From positions 124,001 to 188,000 of the forward strand of contig NZ_JAFBDS010000001.1 in the NCBI RefSeq assembly GCF_016908375.1: a DNA stretch of 64,000 nucleotides. The letters run 5' to 3'. This DNA comes from Amphibacillus cookii (GTDB taxonomy: Bacteria; Bacillota; Bacilli; Bacillales; Amphibacillaceae). Of this stretch, positions 53,134 through 61,398 are shown one piece after another. Both the position numbers and the translations under genes were made by a program. The notes under the pieces were generated by a model, which saw only the letters and a list, made by a program, of their open reading frames with translations, did no database searches and was not told the origin of the DNA. The first letter of the stretch is position 1. Each line of letters begins with the position of its first letter.

Positions 53134-53571
53134 ATGTCAAAACTTGCAACACGCTTGTATTACGCCATTATCGTTGTTTCATTTCTAATTCCAGTATTTT
53201 TCTTTAGTTATCTTTTTTTACTCGCTCGGATAAATAAAACGGAGTTAGCCATGTTAGTTGCAGAAGAACCCATCTTTGTTGTGATGATGTTAATTAGTGG
53301 GGTCAGTGTCTGGTGGGGCTATCTATTTTATTTTATTGAATTTGAAGAACGACTACGAAATGGAAAGGCTGGGCATCTTTTAGTCTTAATGGGCATAAGC
53401 CAATTGTTAGTTGGGAATATCTTTATGTTCGCCTTGGCTATCTTAACGAAAATTAAGCTTCCTATCGGCGAGACACCGAGGAAGCTTAATTGGAAGGAAT
53501 TTGTTCTACCGAGTTTGTTCATTTTTTTGTCTGTATTGTCAGGATTCACCCTTTGGCAGATTAGTTTTTAA
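53134..53571 (+). CDS. small integral membrane protein of unknown function
   Basis: The 145-residue protein has four predicted membrane helices (about 8-32, 48-70, 83-105, 122-143) and a charged cytoplasmic loop after FYFIEFEERLRNGK. I do not recognise a family. AAGGAG precedes the start. It converges on the P-loop gene with which it shares a terminator hairpin. Confidence 0.65.
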   Translation: MSKLATRLYYAIIVVSFLIPVFFFSYLFLLARINKTELAMLVAEEPIFVVMMLISGVSVWWGYLFYFIEFEERLRNGKAGHLLVLMGISQLLVGNIFMFALAILTKIKLPIGETPRKLNWKEFVLPSLFIFLSVLSGFTLWQISF

Positions 53572-53604
53572 GAAACATGGGTTCATGAATGAATCCATGT
53601 TTCT
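53571..53604. terminator. bidirectional terminator overlapping the end of the P-loop gene
   Basis: AGAAACATGG pairs with CCATGTTTCT and GTTCAT with ATGAAT-like inner bases. On the minus strand it is followed by TTAAAAA, on the plus strand by ACTTG. The last seven codons of the minus-strand gene lie inside it. Confidence 0.6.
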
Positions 53605-54674
53605 ACTTGTTTAATAAACGTTTCAACCTGTTGATTAAAGTGTACTTGGTCTAAACAATTTTTAAGTTTCTTTTCTATTGTATTTTCAATCTCTAGTACG
53701 TCTGCTAATCCTCTGATACCGTCTTGAATGTGATATTTATATTGCACGGTTAAACTAGCAATTTGTTCGTGATATTTCTCATCTGTACCAGGGGCAATTG
53801 TCGTTTGGTAAAGGTCAATAATTTCATCGCCATGTCGAGAGGGTTGATATTCATGTGGTGCTGTACTATCAAAAATAGCAGTGTTAAGCTCACGAATGAT
53901 AACCATATCTAAGCTATCAGGGTCAAATCCACAATGATAGCATTCCACCGTAAACCGTCGCTCCTCAGCTTCAGCTACAACCTTATTCAACAAAGTTGAC
54001 TTTCCTGAACCTGCTCTTCCTTTAATTAGATAGCGTTTATTAACTTGTTCTGTTAATTGATCGATATAATCCGTTACCCCAGTAGCTGTTGAAGCTCCAA
54101 GAAAGCGATGGTGAACGGTAGGCGTCGCCTTGTTGCTCATCTGATGATCAAATAGCTTTCCAATTAACTGCTGAGCAACGTGATCAGCTTTACGAAAGTC
54201 AATCGCATCAATGAAAATTTGTTCTAATTGATCATGAATATCTAAGCCAATAGCAAAGCTTTGATGAACAGCGTTCACTTTTTCTCGCTGCTGTCTGTAT
54301 AATTGCTGAATATCTACTCGATCATTTAAACATGATTTTTCATCAACCTTACCGCTTAAGTCAACAATATGTTCAATTAAACCAACAGCAATCGGGGTAT
54401 AGTGCGGATGTGCACTTCGATCGATGATCGCGCAGCGCCTACGCCTATTAATGACCCCAGTAAAATAGGATCGATCGAGGCAATTTAATAACAATTCAAT
54501 TTGTTCTCCCTTTGCTCGCCATTTTTCGAAAAAATGCCGGATGCAATGTGAGCGTTCATGCTTGGTCGCCCCCTCAATAAGAAAGATATAATCAATTCCA
54601 GACAGATTACTTGCTAATAAATCTTGATAACCTTTGGCAGTATGTGCGCTGGCAAAGTAAATCAGTTGTTCCAT
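53583..54674 (-). CDS. PRK06851-type P-loop protein with degenerate first nucleotide-binding site
   Basis: This 363-residue protein resembles the tandem P-loop family PRK06851 of Bacilli. The C-terminal half has an intact Walker A ([14 protein letters not shown], about 216-229) followed by VECYHCGFDPDSLDMVIIRE and FDSTAPHEYQPSRHGDEIID, the family hallmark. The N-terminal half begins FASAHTAKGYQDLLASNLSG, but where a Walker A is expected it has LIEGATKHERSHC, which cannot bind phosphate normally. ATG 54674 follows GGAGGTGGG; the in-frame ATG 54692 overlaps that site. Function is unknown. Confidence 0.72.
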   Translation of the reverse strand: MEQLIYFASAHTAKGYQDLLASNLSGIDYIFLIEGATKHERSHCIRHFFEKWRAKGEQIELLLNCLDRSYFTGVINRRRRCAIIDRSAHPHYTPIAVGLIEHIVDLSGKVDEKSCLNDRVDIQQLYRQQREKVNAVHQSFAIGLDIHDQLEQIFIDAIDFRKADHVAQQLIGKLFDHQMSNKATPTVHHRFLGASTATGVTDYIDQLTEQVNKRYLIKGRAGSGKSTLLNKVVAEAEERRFTVECYHCGFDPDSLDMVIIRELNTAIFDSTAPHEYQPSRHGDEIIDLYQTTIAPGTDEKYHEQIASLTVQYKYHIQDGIRGLADVLEIENTIEKKLKNCLDQVHFNQQVETFIKQVETWIHS

Positions 54675-55000
54675 GGTTCCCACCTCCATCAATTCACACC
54701 ATCTTATGTATATGAAAGAAAAGGCTAGATATGCATCTTTACCTCCTAGTTAGCTAGTGTTGCATAAATAAAGTTAGCAAGTGGCGTTTATTGAAATGAA
54801 AGTGATTTCCCTTTTATTTTTAATTCAATGTACAAGATTAAAATGTACGCACACAATACTGTAATGAAACCTCTGAAGACCCGATGTTGGAAAGCCACGC
54901 ACTCGATTCTGAGGGAAACCAATCAGACAGACTTTTTGTCAGTGATGGCGACGTCTACTCGGTTTCAAGAGTATATTTCTGAACAATAAAGAGATTTGGA
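54675..55000. other. gap between two minus-strand genes
   Basis: It contains a short protein-like open stretch on the plus strand at about 54839-54979 (NQSDRLFVSDGDVYSVSRVY before a stop) with no start or ribosome site, possibly a gene relic. Otherwise AT-rich with no repeat. Confidence 0.3.
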
Positions 55001-55651
55001 TTATTCAATTGAGATTACACTGATGAGGCTAATCATTTCTTCACCATTTCTAGGATCAACAGAGACTAGCTCTGTACTTTCAATAATATCTCTGTAGAAC
55101 TTTTCCCCAGCAGGGTAATTGCCATCCCAACGTAAAGGTACATTATACACATTGATCGTCCCATCTCCATTACCACTGTATGTTACTGAACCAGCTACTA
55201 AACGACTGCCAGATAATTGAATCACATCTTCAGGATACGCAGCACTAGTTTCATCATTAGGGTTAATAGGTGTCCCAGCTGTAATATGTCTTACATTTAA
55301 TTCATCTACGTCTTTTATTTCACCAATTTGCAACCATACACGAGCATATTCAATCTCTTTTGCTGAGAATTTAGATAAGGCATCATCTTCTTTGCTTTTA
55401 GATGAAGCGTTTGTTTCTCTGCTATTCGTTTCTTTTGATGATTCTGTGTTGGTTTCATCACTTTCTTTATCATTGTCTTCTGAGGATTCGTCAGCAAAAT
55501 CAGATTCTTTCTTTTTTACGTCTTCACTTTTCTTTTCAGCTTGAGCAGCTGAATCATCGTTTAAATCCGTTTGTGATTCTTCATTCTCAGCACACCCTGT
55601 AAGTAATGTAATAAGCATGAATAGAGTTACGATAGAATAAATTTTTTTCAT
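55001..55651 (-). CDS. lipoprotein with charged low-complexity linker, unknown function
   Basis: This 216-residue protein has the lipoprotein signal TLFMLITLLTGCAEN (Cys near 20). An Asp/Glu/Ser/Lys-rich linker follows to about residue 95, and then a compact ~120-residue domain (SAKEIEYARVWLQIGEIKDV; VIQLSGSRLVAGSVTYSGNG; NVPLRWDGNYPAGEKFYRDI). The layout, tether plus small folded domain, suits a surface protein of Gram-positive bacteria. I do not recognise the domain. AGGAGG precedes the start. Confidence 0.7.
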   Translation of the reverse strand: MKKIYSIVTLFMLITLLTGCAENEESQTDLNDDSAAQAEKKSEDVKKKESDFADESSEDNDKESDETNTESSKETNSRETNASSKSKEDDALSKFSAKEIEYARVWLQIGEIKDVDELNVRHITAGTPINPNDETSAAYPEDVIQLSGSRLVAGSVTYSGNGDGTINVYNVPLRWDGNYPAGEKFYRDIIESTELVSVDPRNGEEMISLISVISIE

Positions 55652-55885
55652 TATGTGTTTATATCCTCCTAAGATTTAGCATGTATTTTAATACTAAATG
55701 AAGTTTAATGGATTTTTCAAGTGAAAAATGCAATAAATGCTATTTATCGACTTTCGCTCGCCCCTCCTATTATCCAGCCAATAATGCTCCTTTATAGAGA
55801 AAGTTATCGCCTGTAAATAGTATCATATACTGCGAGTAGCTAAGGTTCATAGCGTCACTCTTCAGCAAGATACTCGACTTTGTTT

Positions 55886-55899
55886 TGAAAACGCTTTAC
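55886..55899 (+). promoter_or_regulatory. weak cre-like sequence before the thioredoxin-like gene
   Basis: TGAAAACGCTTTAC matches the cre consensus at 12 of 14 positions, about 30 bases before the start. It may be chance. Confidence 0.3.
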
Positions 55900-55927
55900 A
55901 ATAATGGAAAAGGAGGTTGAAAAGATA

Positions 55928-56506
55928 ATGGCATTTACTTTACAGTTAGGAGAAACAGCACCAGATTTTGAATTGCGAGCTACTAACGGAAATACTTATC
56001 GGCTATCCGATTTCACTGAAGACACGTTGGTTGTGTTCTTTACATGTAACCATTGCCCTTTTGTCATTGGGTCTGATGAGGTGACCCGACGAAGCGCAGA
56101 GCAATTTCAAGAACGAGGCGTCCGTTTTATTGCTATCAATTCGAATTCTCAACAAACCCATGCATCGGATTCTTTTGAGGGTATGGTTGAACGAATGGAA
56201 AAGCAACGTTTTCCTTGGCTTTATCTCCGTGATCAGTCTCAATCCGTAGCAAAAGCATATGGAGCGCTGAGAACACCTCATTTTTTTGTTTTTAATAAAG
56301 AGCGGGCGCTTGTTTATACAGGTAGAGCTTTGGATAATCCGCGAGAACCAGAGAAAGCAACAGCTAATGATTTAGAACAGGCACTTGATCAGCATTTAGC
56401 TGGTGAAACGATTAGCCAACCATTAACGAATCCAATCGGCTGCAATGTTAAATGGAACGGTGAAGATCCGCATTGGATGCCAGCTGATGCCTGTGATCTT
56501 GTATAA
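55928..56506 (+). CDS. thioredoxin-like/peroxiredoxin-like redox protein
   Basis: The 192-residue cytoplasmic protein has an AhpC/TSA-type thioredoxin fold: [19 protein letters not shown], then the active site [10 protein letters not shown] with Cys40 and Cys43, [10 protein letters not shown], and the cis-Pro region LRTPHFFVF. The C-terminal GCNVKW and ACDLV add two more cysteines, as in the PRX-like1 group. ATG 55928 follows GGAGG; the in-frame ATG 55904 would put the ribosome site inside the gene. Confidence 0.85.
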   Translation: MAFTLQLGETAPDFELRATNGNTYRLSDFTEDTLVVFFTCNHCPFVIGSDEVTRRSAEQFQERGVRFIAINSNSQQTHASDSFEGMVERMEKQRFPWLYLRDQSQSVAKAYGALRTPHFFVFNKERALVYTGRALDNPREPEKATANDLEQALDQHLAGETISQPLTNPIGCNVKWNGEDPHWMPADACDLV

Positions 56507-56511
56507 TAGGT

Positions 56512-56540
56512 GAAGGCTCCCTGAAGTAGGGGAGCTTTTC
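56512..56540 (+). terminator. terminator after the thioredoxin-like gene
   Basis: GGCTCCCT pairs with AGGGGAGC around a short loop, followed by TTTTCTTTT. It lies between convergent genes. Confidence 0.75.
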
Positions 56541-56542
56541 TT

Positions 56543-57934
56543 TTAAAAAAACTGGCCAAAGACAAAATAAAGAACAGTGGTTATTGATGCTGCTATTAAA
56601 GCAGGACGTAATTTAAATTTAGCATAGTCCATAACGGTCAACCCCAATATATTGGCAAGTGTATTAGTATCATCACTTAAAGGTGAGGCAAAAGCACCAA
56701 AAGAACCACTTGCGAAAACGGTACCTACAATTAAAGGGAAAGATACACCAGCAGAAGCTGCCAGTGAAATACCAAGTGGCATAAGAATTCCCCATGTCCC
56801 CCAAGCCGAACCGATAAAATAGGAGATCGCCGCGCCAAAAACAAATAAAAGCGGGGCAATTAGTGAATCAGGAATCCAATCTGTATATGAGGTAACAAAT
56901 TCTGAAAAACCTAAATCACTTGTAACAGAGGATAGTCCCCATACAATCGATAACAATACAATCACGTTCATCAATTCATTTCCCCCTTCAATAAAATGGG
57001 TTACGAGATCCCCAAGTTTAAAGCGTTGAATCAAATAGAAGAACGTTGTTAATAGAAAGGTCATCATTAAGCCAACGACCATGGCTTCTAAAACGTCAGC
57101 GTTTATAAAAGCTTCAAAAAAACCATAACCTTGAGTAGCTCCGTCCCACCAAGTTAAAAAAATCGTTAAACTAATCACAAGAATAATTGGAATAAATAAA
57201 TTTAACGGTTTACTAGGAATAGGGCCCATGTCTTGTGGGCATTGTTGAACTTCTCCTTTAACGTGATCCCGACGTTCTGATTGAATTTTTTTATGATGAA
57301 AGAAACTTAAGTAAAAGCCAAGTAATATGATGACGATCGCAAAAAAATTGAATGGGATACTTTGAATGAAAAGTTGATAAGGATCGATTTCAATACCGCT
57401 CGATTCAGTGGCAACTTGAATAACGGATACCATATAGCCTACAAACGCTGTAGCAACGGGAATAAGCACAATTACAGGTGTCGCCGTTGTCTCAATCACA
57501 AAGCCTAGTTCTTTTGTTGACATTTTCACTTTACTTAATAGTGCCTTCATAATAGGTGCGATTGTAACAAATCGAAAGGTAGGCGCACTAAATGTGCCAA
57601 TTGTCGATATATAAGTTAAAATTAGCGCTTCACGTTTCGTTGAAATACGCTCTGATGCCTTAATAACGAAACCATTTATTCCCCCAGTAAATTTGATCAT
57701 TCCGATCATCCCAGAAAAAACATATAGAAATAAAATAATTTTAATATTATTTTCGTCGATTAGTGCTTGGACAAGATAAGTAATCATCGCTTGCATCCCT
57801 TGGATAGGGTGAGGAGCAACAAGAAAAGAGCCTGCTAATAATCCCACAATGAGTCCGGGCAATACTTGACGTGTATAAATTGCAATCGGAATAACGAGTA
57901 AAAAGGGGATCAGAGCAGTCCAGTTATTAACCAT
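56543..57934 (-). CDS. NhaC-type Na+/H+ antiporter
   Basis: This 463-residue membrane protein has about 11-12 helices and NhaC/YheL family patterns: TGGINGFVIKASERISTKRE, GTFSAPTFRFVTIAPIMKAL, YFIGSAWGTWGILMPLGISL and FASGSFGAFASPLSDDTNTL. Family members exchange sodium, or organic acid such as malate for lactate with sodium. Such carriers fit a salt- or alkali-tolerant host. ATG 57934 has AAAGGA at ideal spacing; the upstream in-frame residues come from family A copy 10. Confidence 0.85.
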   Translation of the reverse strand: MVNNWTALIPFLLVIPIAIYTRQVLPGLIVGLLAGSFLVAPHPIQGMQAMITYLVQALIDENNIKIILFLYVFSGMIGMIKFTGGINGFVIKASERISTKREALILTYISTIGTFSAPTFRFVTIAPIMKALLSKVKMSTKELGFVIETTATPVIVLIPVATAFVGYMVSVIQVATESSGIEIDPYQLFIQSIPFNFFAIVIILLGFYLSFFHHKKIQSERRDHVKGEVQQCPQDMGPIPSKPLNLFIPIILVISLTIFLTWWDGATQGYGFFEAFINADVLEAMVVGLMMTFLLTTFFYLIQRFKLGDLVTHFIEGGNELMNVIVLLSIVWGLSSVTSDLGFSEFVTSYTDWIPDSLIAPLLFVFGAAISYFIGSAWGTWGILMPLGISLAASAGVSFPLIVGTVFASGSFGAFASPLSDDTNTLANILGLTVMDYAKFKLRPALIAASITTVLYFVFGQFF

Positions 57935-57956
57935 TAATGTCATCCTTTCAATTAAA

Positions 57957-58171
57957 ATAAAACGAAGCTTCAATCAGTGGGCGGAGGGCTACAGGACGTA
58001 GCGGTTTTAGTCTGTAATCCTTCTTAAAGACGTGGCGGTCTTAGTCTACGATCTTATCTACCCACTGATCGCAGGTTAGTTGAGTGAATCAGTCCGTTAT
58101 TCCCCATCTTAATCGATTTGCTCTACTCGCTATTTTGAGGGGGAGTTTTACGGACGGTTATCTGTAATAAA
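57957..58171 (-). repeat. family A repeat with E core (copy 10)
   Basis: Minus orientation: the plus strand ends ACGGACGGTTATCTGTAATA. It has two E units, shortened at the second (GGCTACAGGACGTAGCGG, the CAACGTCT part lost). It lies between divergent genes and reaches to within 25 bases of the antiporter start. Confidence 0.85.
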
Positions 58172-58303
58172 TCAATTTAGTCTGTGTCTTTTTAAGTGGA
58201 TTTATCCGATCAATTGATAAATATTAAAATATTCGGATATGCTCTAAGTAAGGAAAGATTCTGATGGATTGGCAAGGCATAGATTCAAATTGAGGTGACA
58301 ATT

Positions 58304-59296
58304 ATGGAATTGCAATTAGTTGAAGTATACCTATCGAATCAGAGAGTTCCTCATTTTTTAGTGCAGCTAGATTCTTTTCAAATCGTTTCGCAGTGGCAAT
58401 ATTGTGTCTCAGATCAAGAACAAGTATTTAAGCTCTTAGTTGAAAAACAATATGCTGAGGAGATTTTGGATTTTCTGGAGGCAAAAACCAATGATGATAA
58501 TCAAATGGAGGCATTACTTTTCAATGTATCCACTTACCTTCCTCACATGGATGAGGAAGAAGCGGAAGAGAGACAGACCAAGGCGGAGACGGAAATGGCA
58601 AGGGCTAGTCGCCATGAGCTCTACCATGTGGTGGAAGCTTCAAGTCATTTCACGATAAATTTCCGTTGGATGCTCGTCTTGTCTTCTATTGTAGCGACAG
58701 CGGGGATTGTTAAAGATAGTTCAGCAGTTGTTATTGGAGCAATGGTGATTGCACCGTTAATTGGTCCTTTTACTTCATTGGCTTTTTCAACGTTGTTGGG
58801 TGATTATAAGCTAATGCAACGTTCTTCAGGAACATCGTTAATTGGTTTATTCGTTCCGTTATTAATCGCGATGGTATTTGGTTTCTTTTTTGATGTACCG
58901 ATTAATAGTGGTGAGTTTCTTGCGCGCACAGATGTCGGCATGATGGATATTATTTTGGCATTGGCGGCAGGTGCGGCAGGTGCCTTATCTTTTGTGAAAC
59001 GCGTGTCAGAAGCTTTAGTTGGTGTGATGGTTTCGGTTGCATTATTACCACCAACTGTCGTATTAGGAATGAGTTTGGGCGCGGGTGAATGGGGGATGGC
59101 GATAACACCACTGTTACTCGTATTGGTAAATGTTCATGCTATTGTGTTATCGGCGATTATTGTATTTTGGTTAACAGGCATCAAGCCGATCAATTGGCAA
59201 GAGGTGCAAGTCGCGAATACATCTCGGGTTATCGCCCTTTTTTTTGTCAGTGCAATCATTATTTTGTTAGCTGTTATTATTTATTTTAGTTTATAA
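58304..59296 (+). CDS. DUF389/TIGR00341 membrane protein
   Basis: The 330-residue protein has a cytoplasmic N-terminal domain (~110 residues, ending in a charged EEEAEERQTKAETEMA stretch) and then six predicted helices. The signature VVIGAMVIAPLIGPFTSLAF and the later SEALVGVMVSVALLPPTVVL define DUF389. The family is widespread and of unknown function; a transport role is often suggested. ATG 58304 follows GAGGTG; GTG 58295 in frame is part of that site. Confidence 0.88.
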   Translation: MELQLVEVYLSNQRVPHFLVQLDSFQIVSQWQYCVSDQEQVFKLLVEKQYAEEILDFLEAKTNDDNQMEALLFNVSTYLPHMDEEEAEERQTKAETEMARASRHELYHVVEASSHFTINFRWMLVLSSIVATAGIVKDSSAVVIGAMVIAPLIGPFTSLAFSTLLGDYKLMQRSSGTSLIGLFVPLLIAMVFGFFFDVPINSGEFLARTDVGMMDIILALAAGAAGALSFVKRVSEALVGVMVSVALLPPTVVLGMSLGAGEWGMAITPLLLVLVNVHAIVLSAIIVFWLTGIKPINWQEVQVANTSRVIALFFVSAIIILLAVIIYFSL

Positions 59297-59374
59297 CGCT
59301 CCCTTTAGAGTCCAAACTCGTTTTATAAACGTGTGGTGAGTCTGAGCAACTGGCAAAAAAGATAGATGAAAATA

Positions 59375-59519
59375 TAAAACGAACTAACAATCCGTGGGCA
59401 AAAACGAAATAGACCACGGATTGTTTGTTGAGTGAATCGAACATGATCGCCCATTTTAATAGATTAAACGCGTGCTCTGTTTTGCAACAAGCGCTTTACG
59501 GACGGAGATCTGTAATAAA
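59375..59519 (-). repeat. family A repeat without E core (copy 11)
   Basis: The plus strand starts TAAAACGAACTAACAATCCG and ends TTACGGACGGAGATCTGTAA. The inner stem is AATCCGTGG with CCACGGATT, a paired variant. It ends eight bases before the palindrome at 59527. Confidence 0.78.
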
Positions 59520-59526
59520 TAACTTT

Positions 59527-59542
59527 ACATGTTATAACATGT
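59527..59542. promoter_or_regulatory. palindromic operator before the SIS-GntR operon
   Basis: ACATGTTATAACATGT is a perfect 16-base palindrome. TTTACA (59524-59529) and TAATAT (59548-59553) may be -35 and -10, so the operator would lie between them. A variant, ACAAGTTATAACAGAT, precedes the GntR gene. Confidence 0.7.
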
Positions 59543-59583
59543 TATGATAATATGTAATCATAAAATGAAATGGAGGCATACTA

Positions 59584-60327
59584 ATGACAACTTCTAAGCA
59601 AGAGATTACACAGTTTTTAAAGTATTTAGGTGAGAAATGGAATAAAGTGATAGAAAATGAAGGCGAGTCGATCAATCAAGCGTCAGAATTGATTTTTCAA
59701 AGTTGCAAAAATGATGGTCGTTTTTATGTGTTTGGTTCTGGTCATTCGCATATGGTAGCAGAAGAGATTTATATCAGAGCAGGTGGTCTGGCGTATGTGA
59801 AAGGTATCTTACCACCAGAATTAATGCTCCACCAAATGCCAAATAAAAGTACGTATATGGAGCGGTTAGACGGATATGCCAAAAATATGCTATCGCTTTA
59901 TAAGGTTGAAGCTGGAGACACACTCATGGTGGTTTCTAATTCTGGAAGAAATAATATCCCGGTTGAAATGTGCCTAGAAGCGAAGAAAATAGGGGCAAAT
60001 GTTATAGCGTTAACCTCTATGGAACATTCTCAATCAGTATCTTCTCGTCACAAGTCAGGAAAAAATATTTATGAAATTGCAGATGTTACGATTGATAGTC
60101 ATGCACCTAAAGGGGATGCTGCTTACCACATAGAAGGCGTGGAAGCTGATTTAGGTCCAACATCTGATTTTACAGGTATAGGGATAGCACAAACTATTAT
60201 CATTGGAGTCGTTTCACGCTTAAGAGACGCTGGGTTAGATATTCCAGTATTTAAGAGTTCTAATTTAGACGGAGCGGATGCGTATAATGATAGACTGTTT
60301 AATCAATACTATGGCTATTCGAAATAA
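59584..60327 (+). CDS. SIS-domain sugar isomerase-like protein (UPF0309 type), second copy
   Basis: This 247-residue protein has FYVFGSGHSHMVAEEIYIRAGG, VVSNSGRNNIPVEMCLEAK with the SxSGRN phosphosugar loop, SVSSRHKSGKNIYEIAD, and the ending SSNLDGADAYNDRLFNQY. It is paralogous to 49171-49908, sharing the RAGG, SRHxSGxN and SxNLDGxD blocks. It heads an operon with a GntR regulator and a GlmU-like protein, so it probably works on an amino-sugar or sugar phosphate. GGAGGC precedes the start. Confidence 0.82.
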   Translation: MTTSKQEITQFLKYLGEKWNKVIENEGESINQASELIFQSCKNDGRFYVFGSGHSHMVAEEIYIRAGGLAYVKGILPPELMLHQMPNKSTYMERLDGYAKNMLSLYKVEAGDTLMVVSNSGRNNIPVEMCLEAKKIGANVIALTSMEHSQSVSSRHKSGKNIYEIADVTIDSHAPKGDAAYHIEGVEADLGPTSDFTGIGIAQTIIIGVVSRLRDAGLDIPVFKSSNLDGADAYNDRLFNQYYGYSK

Positions 60328-60368
60328 GTCAAAGTGGGTTTTCTGTCTTTTCTAGTGTTATAATAATA

Positions 60369-60384
60369 ACAAGTTATAACAGAT
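60369..60384. promoter_or_regulatory. second operator copy before the GntR gene
   Basis: ACAAGTTATAACAGAT matches the palindrome at 59527-59542 in 13 of 16 positions and lies just downstream of a possible -10 box (TATAAT, 60359-60364). It suggests autoregulation. Confidence 0.55.
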
Positions 60385-60400
60385 AGAGAGGATAGTTATT

Positions 60401-61111
60401 ATGACAAGTAAAGTTCCGAAGTATGAAATAGTGAAAAATTATATTTTGAGTCAGATTAAAGCAGGCATTTATCAGCCACACCAAATGATTGAATCAGAAG
60501 CAGAATTATCTGATCATCTCTCGGTATCAAGAATTACAGTTAGACGTGGGATTGAAGAGCTCGTTAATGAAAAGATACTGTCCAAGAAAAAAGGAGTAGG
60601 AACTTTCGTTAATCCTTTACCCAAGTTTTTTGGGTTTAAAGCAGGAATTGGTTTTTCGTCAGAAGTGAAAAGTCGAGGAATGAAGCCTTCAACTAAGTTA
60701 TTAAAGCTAGAAAAGGTAAAGGCAAATGAAACACAAGCAAAAGACATGAAAATTGCTGTGGGAGAAGAAATGTGGTTAGTGGAAAGAATTCGATATGCAG
60801 ACGAGGTAGCTGTTTCGTATGAGATAGAGTACTTTGATGTTCAAATTGTTAAGGAGCTAAACATAGAAATTTGTGAAAAATCTATATACGAGCATCTAAG
60901 TAAGCAAGGTATTGAATATGAATTTGTAGATCAAAAAATTAGTGCAACTTTAGCTAATTCTAGAATGGGTGACTTTTTAAATGTTGAAGAAGGAGCGCCT
61001 CTTATTGATACAAAAAATATTGCTTGTTTAGAGAATGGAAAACCATTCAATATAGGTTATGCACTCTATCAAACTGAAAGTTTTTATTTAATGCATACCG
61101 TTTATAAGTAA
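60401..61111 (+). CDS. GntR/HutC-family regulator
   Basis: The 236-residue regulator has a winged helix (YEIVKNYILSQIKAGIYQP; EAELSDHLSVSRITVRRGIE; KKGVGTFV) and a UTRA effector domain (MWLVERIRYADEVAVSYEIE). It lies inside the operon with the SIS gene and probably binds the two ACAnGTTATAAC sites before each gene. The ligand is likely a phosphosugar handled by the SIS protein. GAGAGGAT precedes the start. Confidence 0.87.
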   Translation: MTSKVPKYEIVKNYILSQIKAGIYQPHQMIESEAELSDHLSVSRITVRRGIEELVNEKILSKKKGVGTFVNPLPKFFGFKAGIGFSSEVKSRGMKPSTKLLKLEKVKANETQAKDMKIAVGEEMWLVERIRYADEVAVSYEIEYFDVQIVKELNIEICEKSIYEHLSKQGIEYEFVDQKISATLANSRMGDFLNVEEGAPLIDTKNIACLENGKPFNIGYALYQTESFYLMHTVYK

Positions 61112-61158
61112 ATGGGGAACGTTCTCTAGACGCCCTTGTCTCAGATTTCTTTGAAGCA

Positions 61159-61373
61159 TAAAACGAGCCTGCAACCAGTGGGTAGGTAAGATTGTAGACT
61201 AAGACCGCCACGTCTTTAAGAAGGATTACAGACTAAAACCGCCACGTCCTGTAGCCCTTCCCCCACTGATTGCCGGTTCGTTGAGTCAGCGTCCGTAATC
61301 TCCGACCTCAATCGATTGACCTCTGTTCTCTGTTTTGAGGTGGGTGGTTTACGGACGGTTATTTGGGATAAAA
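61159..61373 (-). repeat. family A repeat with inverted E core (copy 12)
   Basis: The frame is in minus orientation (plus strand ends TTTACGGACGGTTATTTGGG), but the E units inside read AGACTAAGACCGCCACG on the plus strand, opposite to every other cored copy. The arms CCAGTGGG and CCCACTGATTGCCGG flank the inverted block. Confidence 0.82.
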
Positions 61374-61398
61374 ATAGTAAGATGAGAGGGAGATAGAG

